Assembly: GCA_003132905.1 (NCBI GenBank)
Contig: PKZC01000413.1
Span: 1-10,891 of the forward strand
From: Bryobacterales bacterium
Lineage (GTDB): Bacteria; Acidobacteriota; Terriglobia; Bryobacterales; Bryobacteraceae
Direction: 5' to 3'
DNA: 10,891 bases
In this document: positions 6,834-10,891 of the stretch, piece after piece
How the letters are laid out: each line of letters begins with the position of its first letter
Numbering within the stretch: position 1 is the first letter of the stretch
Position numbers and translations under genes: made by a program
Notes under the pieces: model-generated
What the model was told of the DNA's origin: nothing
What the model saw: the letters and a program-made list of their open reading frames with translations, nothing else
Database searches by the model: none

Positions 6834-7014
6834 TCCCGAGCGCCTCCGGGAATTGCACTGATGGCCGCTGTCCCCGTTTGCCAGCAGTACCGGACGTGCT
6901 CACCAGCCTGCGGCTGGTCTTCACCGACTTCTGCTGCAACGCTGAGCCTCCATGGGCTCCGGGCGCGGTCAAATGGACGGCTGGTGAACCGACGGTTGGG
7001 GCTACCCTCTGCCA
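6834..7014. other. right arm of RIT-like element without a recognisable gene
   Basis: All frames were considered. Open frames exist on both strands (for example 6773-7069 minus and 6861-7082 plus), but none has a ribosome-binding site, a family motif or a plausible protein composition. This is where the start of the first recombinase gene and the operon promoter would be expected. No recombinase N-terminus can be read. Confidence 0.4.
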
Positions 7015-7025
7015 GCATTATGCCG
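7015..7025 (-). repeat. right inner CGGCATAAT unit
   Basis: On the minus strand this reads CGGCATAATGC. It lies 44 bp inward of the right terminal repeat, the mirror image of the unit at 3945-3954 (45 bp). Confidence 0.65.
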
Positions 7026-7068
7026 ACCGCTCTCGCCGTCAACGGCGTGCCGCACGCGAGAACGGACA

Positions 7069-7101
7069 TCGACGCGGCATAATCCGTGAAGCGGCATTAT
7101 G
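7069..7101 (+). repeat. right terminal inverted repeat of RIT-like element
   Basis: This matches the minus strand of 3868-3900 at 32 of 33 positions. It contains GGCATAATCC and GGCATTATG as oppositely oriented halves of a palindrome. Unlike the left end, it is followed by another 25 bp, including a perfect palindrome, before the ardC sequence resumes. Confidence 0.88.
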
Positions 7102-7105
7102 GCAA

Positions 7106-7125
7106 TTATGCCGATATCGGCATAA
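7106..7125. repeat. perfect 20-bp palindrome at right end of RIT-like element
   Basis: TTATGCCGATATCGGCATAA is identical to its reverse complement. It is built from the same GGCATAA unit as the terminal repeats, with central GATATC. It lies between the right terminal repeat and the GCGCAT copy at 7127. The left end has no equivalent. Confidence 0.85.
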
Positions 7126-7126
7126 A

Positions 7127-7132
7127 GCGCAT
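7127..7132 (+). repeat. right copy of 6-bp GCGCAT target duplication
   Basis: This is identical to 3865-3870 and directly follows the RIT-like end. It encodes Ala-His in the ardC frame, continuing as Trp-Thr-Gly. Confidence 0.7.
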
Positions 7133-7473
7133 TGGACCGGCGCGAAGCACCGGCTCTACCGGCTGACCGATAAACAGCCGTCCGGCAGTCCAGCCTATGC
7201 TCCTGAGGAAATAGGGCAGATTTGGCCTCGCTTTTCATGTCCGCCGAGCTAGGAATCCCATACGATCCGAAAGATCAGGCATCGTACATCCAGAGCTGGA
7301 TAAAGGTGCTGAAGAACGACAAGAACGAGGTGTTCCGCGCCGCTGCCGATGCTTCAAAGGCCTGCGACTATCTGCACTCGTTGGAAAATGGGAAGGTCAA
7401 ATCGGCCGAGCACGGCCCGTTTACTGAACGCGAAGCCGCTGCGGTTCAGGAGCGACAGGCGCGGTCTCGCTGA
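7127..7473 (+). pseudogene. ardC: ardC 3' fragment with frameshift
   Basis: ArdC proteins protect incoming DNA from restriction; the C-terminal half is a zincin-like metallopeptidase domain. Frame 2 reads AHWTGAKHRLYR and then GSPAYAPEEI, the part after the HExxH motif. Frame 1 continues as LASLFMSAELGIPYD, then DQASYIQSWIKVLKNDKNEVF and KACDYLHSLE to TGA at 7471-7473. These two parts are contiguous in relatives (EEI-VAEL-AS), so two bases were probably lost, or one gained, near 7206-7222. A GTG-initiated 83-residue frame from 7222 is only the tail of this broken gene. With 3817-3870, it spans the RIT-like element. Confidence 0.82.
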
Positions 7474-7640
7474 ATTCCGGGTCCGGCGTTTCATCCTCAA
7501 AGCCCGAGCCCGCAAGCATCTCGGCGCCGAGATCGGCCAGCACCTGCATTGCCTCTTCGCTCGTGGGAGATATTCTTCGCCGGATGTTCCTGAAGCATCA
7601 CCATAATCTCATTCAGCGCGACTGGCAAGTCAGCTTTCGC
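7421..7640 (-). pseudogene. possible degraded minus-strand gene of unknown function
   Basis: Two minus-strand frames look protein-like and join end to end. The first gives ADLPVALNEIMVMLQEHPAKNI. After a shift near 7570 the second gives SPTSEEAMQVLADLGAEMLA and then an acidic, proline-rich tail, FEDETPDPEFSETAPVAPEP, ending at a TAA at 7421-7423. The tail overlaps the end of the ardC fragment. There is no known motif, and an upstream stop blocks the first frame. This could be a coincidence of GC-rich sequence. Confidence 0.3.
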
Positions 7641-7660
7641 GCAGCGCTACAATAGCCTCT

Positions 7661-8338
7661 GTGAAACGGCCCGATGAGCTGATCGTCGAACTTGACCAAT
7701 ATAGGAAGGATTCCGATACTCCCATTCAGGAGATAACGCTCAGGAGCGCCATTGCTGGTGTCCCCTTGGTCGGCAGCTCAATACTGGAGCTCTTCAATGG
7801 CTTGGCGCAGCGCCGCCAGCAGGAGCGTCTCAACCAGGTTTTTGACGCCGTCAAGAACCGTCTCCATGAGCTCGGAGAAGAGAAGATCGACCGCCAGTTC
7901 TTCAACTCCGAGGAATTCCAGACGCTGCTCTTTCTTATAATCGAACGGCTTCACACCACTGGCGATGCTGAGAAACTTCGTATGTTCGGGTCAGCGCTCG
8001 CGAATTCCGGATCTCCGTCCTTTGAGAGTGACGATAAGGAATTGTTAATCCGGGCCTTCCGCGATCTTGCCGTCAACGACATCGCGGTTCTGAACGACTA
8101 CAGGGTTAAAGGCTGGACACCATACACCCATGACATACGCTATGACACCCACGTTTTGAGCAGTCTCTCACGCCTTGAAGCACTTGCCTTGGTGGCGCAG
8201 CAAATAAGAATCAATGTCGCCGATATCGACTCAGATGCTCAGAGGAGCCTGGGGCAGATTAAACCCACCCGGACCTTTTCAATCACAACGTTCGGCGAGC
8301 GTCTCCTCGAATTCATCTCTGCCGGCAAACCGGCTTAA
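7661..8338 (+). CDS. unrecognised island protein with small-hydrophobic N-terminal segment
   Basis: This 225-residue protein starts at GTG. Residues about 28-45 (LRSAIAGVPLVGSSILELF) are apolar and glycine-rich and could associate with a membrane. A charged helical stretch follows (GLAQRRQQERLNQVFDAVKNRLHEL), then an acidic helical region (SEEFQTLLFLIIERLHTTGDAEKLRMFGSALANSG). The C-terminal half has no motif known to me. The PLVGSSI-then-QRRQQERL layout recalls small conserved proteins with a PVVGG-like start found in accessory DNA, but I cannot name a function. No Shine-Dalgarno sequence is visible. TACAAT at 7648-7653 sits at the right distance for a -10 box giving a leaderless GTG start, which is speculative. 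Confidence 0.75.
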   Translation: MKRPDELIVELDQYRKDSDTPIQEITLRSAIAGVPLVGSSILELFNGLAQRRQQERLNQVFDAVKNRLHELGEEKIDRQFFNSEEFQTLLFLIIERLHTTGDAEKLRMFGSALANSGSPSFESDDKELLIRAFRDLAVNDIAVLNDYRVKGWTPYTHDIRYDTHVLSSLSRLEALALVAQQIRINVADIDSDAQRSLGQIKPTRTFSITTFGERLLEFISAGKPA

Positions 8339-8471
8339 CGATAACCGCTCCCAATCCCGTGGATGGCCCGGCCCAATGCTACATTTGGAATCCCGATACG
8401 CCGCTTGGCGCTAAACCATCTCGATAAACATGAGGCGCAGGTCACTAGCACGGGCGTAAAATCGGATTTAG

Positions 8472-9304
8472 ATGAGCACGAACCCCACACCGCGCAGCGA
8501 ACCGCAAGAGACCGATCTGCTGGTACCCTTTGAAATCCAGAATATTCCGAAGAGTTACAAAGAGTACTACATCGTTAAGCGCAATAACTTCTTTTCTAGC
8601 ATTCAACGGTTTCCCGAGATGTGGCAATACTATACGATGCTTGATGAGATCTGGCTCCGGGAATTCTCGGACCTAAAACCGCACGGCCGGGCGGCCCAGC
8701 TTTTTCCTCTGATGCTCTACATCAATTCCCACGCGAAGATGCGGATAAGCATTGAACTTGCGCTCTCCGGCTGTATGTCCGAGGCGCGCTCTATTATGCG
8801 GGACGCCGTGGAGTTCGTCGCGCATGCCCACGCCATGATTATCGATCCAGAATTGCAGATCGTGTGGATAAGTAAGGATGATGAGCAGGAAGCGTTCTCG
8901 AAAGCATTCGAACACCACAAGAAGCAGGGAATCTTCAAGGGGCTGGACGAGTTGCACAGACCTGGGGGCAACTGTCCGAAACGGGCTCCCACGCTAACCT
9001 TAACTCCATATGCGACCGTTTCGTAATAACGAGATCAGGAGACGAAGTTCAATCCTGGCAGCTCAACTATTCGGGCGTGGCAGACGAGCGCATCTGGGCG
9101 ATGTCCCTGTTTTCGCTTCTGTTGACGTGCTTCACAATGGAGAACACTTTCTTCAACGATTACGCTGGCCGATTGAACCTTGATCACGTCCTCGTGGACA
9201 TGCTCACCGCATTTGAGAGCCACAAGGAAAGAACCCGCGAATACCTGAAGGTCCGCTATAACGTTGAAATGCCTGTGGCTGAAGGCATCGTAATCTCCAT
9301 CTAG
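8472..9304 (+). pseudogene. conserved protein of unknown function, broken by a single-base shift
   Basis: The first frame runs from ATG 8472 and gives 184 residues. It reads well to GIFKGLDELH and then turns into low-quality sequence ending at 9026. From about 8960 the neighbouring frame gives TWGQLSETGSHANLNSICD, FVITRSGDEVQSWQLNYSGV, then MSLFSLLLTCFTMENTFFND and a charged tail to TAG at 9302-9304. Joined, the protein would be about 277 residues. The shift lies at 8955-8968, next to a run of five G, so an indel there explains it. The conserved-looking centre (ALSGCMSEARSIMRDAVEFVAHAHAM and HKKQGIFKGLDELH) is mostly helical. The later MSLFSLLLTCF could be a buried or membrane helix. No function is assigned. 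It follows 7661-8338 after 133 bp with no gene. Confidence 0.75.
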
Positions 9305-9361
9305 CCCCCACCGTGTGTCGCGCCTCAGTTGCAGCCGCTGTGTAACCCGCCGCACAAATAA

Positions 9362-9388
9362 CTAGCGGGCGAAACGTCTACCCGCTAG
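9362..9388. terminator. hairpin between the broken gene and attR, possible terminator
   Basis: CTAGCGGG (9362-9369) and CCCGCTAG (9381-9388) are perfect 8-bp arms around an 11-base loop. It lies 58 bp after the stop of the broken gene and before the convergent minus-strand fragment, where a shared terminator would be expected. There is no run of T on either side, so termination is unproven. Confidence 0.4.
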
Positions 9389-9418
9389 CCCTAATTTACC
9401 CATCCTGACCGCCCAGCG

Positions 9419-9522
9419 TCAGAGTTTCTTTGGTCCCTTGTTCTTCTCGTGAGCGCTATTGGAAGCCTCGTGAGCTTTTGTGGAATGGTCGTGCGCTACC
9501 TGCGAATGCTGGGAAGCGTCTT
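9419..9522 (-). pseudogene. C-terminal fragment of a histidine-patterned helical protein, cut at attR
   Basis: On the minus strand the final 34 codons before TGA (9419-9421) give SQHSQVAHDHSTKAHEAS and then a lysine-rich end, NKGPKKL. His, Ser and Ala recur with a 7-residue-like spacing (HS..AH.HS..AHE.S..AHE), giving a hydrophilic helix seen in small stress-type or unannotated proteins. The similarity ends at the attR border (9523). Beyond it the frame continues through mreB antisense sequence, which is not protein-like. The start of the gene is missing. Confidence 0.5.
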
Positions 9523-9592
9523 GAAAGATGTTGAGCGACTTTAAGTTGCTCCGGCGCGTAGCCATCGAGTAGTCTCGCGGAGTCTGCCGCGA
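9523..9592 (+). repeat. attR: displaced copy of the mreB 3' end
   Basis: This 70-bp perfect copy of 3746-3815 includes the last MreB codons and TAG (9570-9572), but without upstream mreB. It probably represents the original chromosomal end of mreB, pushed 5.78 kb away. What follows (9593 on) would then have been the native sequence next to mreB. Confidence 0.9.
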
Positions 9593-9655
9593 AATGTCCG
9601 GGCCTTTGTCGGGGGGCCAGGGCGGCCAATGGCCGGCGGTGCTATTTTTAACTAA

Positions 9656-10483
9656 ATGCAACCGTATCGAACAACCCGGCGGCAAGCCGTTCAATGGCTG
9701 GGGGCATGCGCTATTCCGTTATTGGCGCGGGGCCTCGCGCGTGCCGACGATCTGCCACTGCACACCACAGGAATTGAGCATTTCGGATTCACCGTGCCGG
9801 ATCCGGAGGCCACGGCGAAATTCTACGGCCGCATTTTCGACGGCCAATTATTTCAGGAAAAGGACCCACCGCCCAGGTTCTACGTGAAGCTCGGCACCGG
9901 ATACATCGCGTTCGGCGGAAATGCCGCCGCCTCTCCCAGCATCGATCACTTCTGCGCGTTGGTCGAGAACTACCAGGCGCAGGAGATGCGCAAGACCCTG
10001 GAGGCCGCGGGCGTGACACTGTCGCCGGGGCCGTTTGGAATGGCACTGGATCCCGACGGTCTGCGGCTGCAATTGTTGCGCGTACCTGGCGGCTTGGCGA
10101 AGACCATCATCCCCGCCTACCGGCTCTCACAAAATGATGCGCTGTTTGAGGCCATTGCGCCGGACCATGTGATGCTGCACGTTTCCGACGTGGATCGGTC
10201 CGGCGAATATTATAAGAAGTTCTTTGGACCCGAGGTATCGCGTACTAAAAAGCCGGAGCGGGTCTGGTTTGGCGCGGCCGGCACCCGGCTCGGCTTGGAA
10301 CTGGTGGCCAGCGGGGAAAAGCCCAGTATTCACCATGTTTGCGTTCGGGTAGCGGGTTTCGACAAGAAATCGGCGATAAAAAAGCTCAAGGGTGCCGATA
10401 TCGAGAGCACCCTGGGCGACGAGGGATTGGTCCGCTTCCGCGACCCGAACGGGATTGTGATGGAATTGAAGGGCGAGGCGTAG
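9656..10483 (+). CDS. exported two-domain VOC (glyoxalase/dioxygenase-like) protein
   Basis: This 275-residue protein begins with TTRRQAVQWLGACAIPLLARGLARA, a twin-arginine-type signal (Arg-Arg at 8-9, apolar core, cleavage near Ala30), so it is probably exported folded. Two vicinal-oxygen-chelate modules follow. The first is about residues 39-145 (GIEHFGFTVPDPEATAKFYGRIF to LDPDGLRLQLLRVP). The second is about 165-273 (APDHVMLHVSDVDRSGEYYKKFF to FRDPNGIVMELKG). His at the start and Glu at the end of the second module could bind a metal. Size and layout fit extradiol-dioxygenase or glyoxalase-like proteins, but the substrate is unknown. No good ribosome-binding site is seen before the ATG. 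The ankyrin gene starts 10 bp after its stop, suggesting an operon. Confidence 0.85.
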   Translation: MQPYRTTRRQAVQWLGACAIPLLARGLARADDLPLHTTGIEHFGFTVPDPEATAKFYGRIFDGQLFQEKDPPPRFYVKLGTGYIAFGGNAAASPSIDHFCALVENYQAQEMRKTLEAAGVTLSPGPFGMALDPDGLRLQLLRVPGGLAKTIIPAYRLSQNDALFEAIAPDHVMLHVSDVDRSGEYYKKFFGPEVSRTKKPERVWFGAAGTRLGLELVASGEKPSIHHVCVRVAGFDKKSAIKKLKGADIESTLGDEGLVRFRDPNGIVMELKGEA

Positions 10484-10492
10484 GACAGCGTC

Positions 10493-10891
10493 ATGAGGCA
10501 CAGAATCATCGGTCTCTTTGCGGCCGTTATCGGTTGGCAATTGGCATTGCAAGCAGGCGATCTGCGGCTTGTCCAGGCGGCCGTCGATGACGACGCGGCC
10601 ACGGTGCGTGCTCTGATCCGGCAAAAGGCGGATGTGAACGCCCCACTTGCGGACGGCACCACGGCTTTGCATTGGGCGGTGCGGGCCAATGACCTCCCGC
10701 TCGTAGAATCCCTGCTCGCCGCGGGCGCGAATGCAAGGGCGCAGGATCGGTACGGGCTCACTCCGGTTAGGCTCGCCTGTGAGAATGCGAACGCCGAAAT
10801 CCTCCGACGTCTTCTCGACGCGGGCGCCGATCCGAATTCGCCCGATCCACAAGGCACCACCGCGCTGATGATCGCCTCGCGTACCGAAGGT
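10493..10891 (+). CDS. exported ankyrin-repeat protein, N-terminal part
   Basis: The frame starts with ATG at 10493 and stays open to the window edge, giving 133 residues of a longer protein. Residues 1-21 form a signal peptide (basic MRHR, then an apolar run, GLFAAVIGWQLALQA). Ankyrin repeats follow: AGDLRLVQAAVDDDAATVRA (first, degenerate), DGTTALHWAVRANDLPLVES with LLAAGANARAQ, YGLTPVRLACENANAEILRR with LLDAGADPNSP, and GTTALMIASRTEG. Such exported ankyrin proteins bind other proteins and are common in acidobacteria. The gene is 10 bp after the double-VOC gene and is probably translated with it. The C-terminus, which might hold another domain, is not visible. Confidence 0.9.
   Translation, partial: MRHRIIGLFAAVIGWQLALQAGDLRLVQAAVDDDAATVRALIRQKADVNAPLADGTTALHWAVRANDLPLVESLLAAGANARAQDRYGLTPVRLACENANAEILRRLLDAGADPNSPDPQGTTALMIASRTEG

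Larger units (their letters stand above)
3871..7126. mobile_element. RIT-like (recombinase-in-trio) element, degenerate
   Basis: About 3.26 kb lies between two GCGCAT copies. Both ends carry a 33-bp inverted repeat (32 of 33 identical) made of GGCATAAT-type units, with a further CGGCATAAT unit 44-45 bp inward on each side. The minus-strand operon holds an intact tyrosine recombinase of the third-position type, overlapping ATGA with the remnant of another recombinase. RIT elements are known as three overlapping tyrosine-recombinase genes between palindromic inverted repeats. Here the first two genes appear collapsed by deletion, and an IS630-type transposase lies upstream. The flanks are the two halves of an ardC gene, which fixes the insertion boundaries independently of the repeats. 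Confidence 0.8.
3746..9592. mobile_element. genomic island integrated at the 3' end of mreB
   Basis: The two ends are perfect 70-bp direct copies of the mreB 3' end (3746-3815 and 9523-9592, offset 5777 bp). The left copy completes mreB; the right copy has no mreB body before it and is followed by ordinary chromosomal sequence. This is the pattern left when an island integrates by site-specific recombination into a gene end and carries a replacement for it. The contents are accessory: ardC remnants, a nested RIT-like element with an IS630 transposase, unknown genes and gene fragments. No intact integrase clearly belongs to this att pair, since the only intact recombinase is of the RIT type. 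The island may therefore be decayed or mobilised in trans. Confidence 0.8.

Noticed and set aside
5648..6976. 14-bp inverted match (5648-5661 and 6963-6976) as ends of a unit holding the transposase
   Set aside because: Sequence around the match is only loosely similar, and no target duplication is seen. Chance or a faint old repeat cannot be told apart.
6773..7069. 98-codon minus-strand gene as first recombinase start
   Set aside because: It has no recombinase motif, no ribosome-binding site, and its end overlaps the transposase start in another frame.
3865..7132. CRISPR array suspected from repeated GGCATAAT units
   Set aside because: Units are about 8-10 bp, in both orientations and unevenly spaced at the two element ends. 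There are no regular repeats or spacers.
6821..7252. 143-codon plus-strand gene
   Set aside because: It runs through the RIT terminal repeats. Only its last part (AHWTGAKHRL...) is protein-like, and that belongs to the ardC fragment.
9077..9304. Separate GTG-started gene of 75 codons
   Set aside because: The frame remains open and protein-like upstream to about 8960 and continues the preceding gene after a one-base shift. It is the C-terminal part of that broken gene.
9623..9635. Short hairpin CGGCC-AAT-GGCCG before the double-VOC gene as terminator
   Set aside because: The stem is only 5 bp and the T-run starts about 9 bases later, too weak to call.

Overview
The window looks like a chromosomal stretch from a GC-rich Gram-negative soil-type bacterium. 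A KDO-8-phosphate phosphatase (KdsC) implies lipopolysaccharide synthesis. A stand-alone mreB, an exported cupin, an exported PEBP-like protein, an exported double-VOC protein and an exported ankyrin protein fit an acidobacterium of the Solibacter/Bryobacter type. That placement is an inference from gene style, not from a marker gene.

Layout. Positions 1-3795 are core chromosome: the tail of an unidentified gene (1-125), a secreted cupin (175-630), a secreted YbhB/PEBP protein (659-1237), kdsC (1275-1859), a small basic AT-hook-like protein (1928-2173), a PhnB-like VOC protein on the minus strand (2174-2644) and an unusual MreB paralogue (2770-3795). Positions 9593-10891 are again ordinary chromosome: an exported two-domain VOC protein and the start of an exported ankyrin-repeat protein.

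Between them lies the main discovery, a 5.8-kb nested set of mobile DNA. The last 50 bp of mreB plus 20 bp after its stop (3746-3815) recur perfectly at 9523-9592. This is the signature of an integrated island that uses the 3' end of mreB as its attachment site and rebuilds the gene end. Inside the island is a decayed ardC-type antirestriction gene. A RIT-like (recombinase-in-trio) element at 3871-7126 has landed in it, splitting the codons of its HExxH zinc motif with a 6-bp GCGCAT duplication. The RIT-like element has 33-bp terminal inverted repeats (one mismatch) and several GGCATAAT-type palindromic units. It carries one intact tyrosine recombinase, of the third-gene type, and a deletion-and-frameshift hybrid of what seem to be the other two. 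An IS630-family transposase lies where the start of the recombinase operon would be expected. The order of nesting is island > ardC > RIT-like element > IS630.

The rest of the island (7474-9522) carries one intact gene of unknown function (7661-8338), a frameshifted conserved gene of unknown function (8472-9304), a possible minus-strand gene remnant, and a histidine-patterned C-terminal fragment ending exactly at the right att copy. No integrase dedicated to the mreB site is visible, so the island looks decayed or dependent on other elements. No rRNA, tRNA or CRISPR array was seen.
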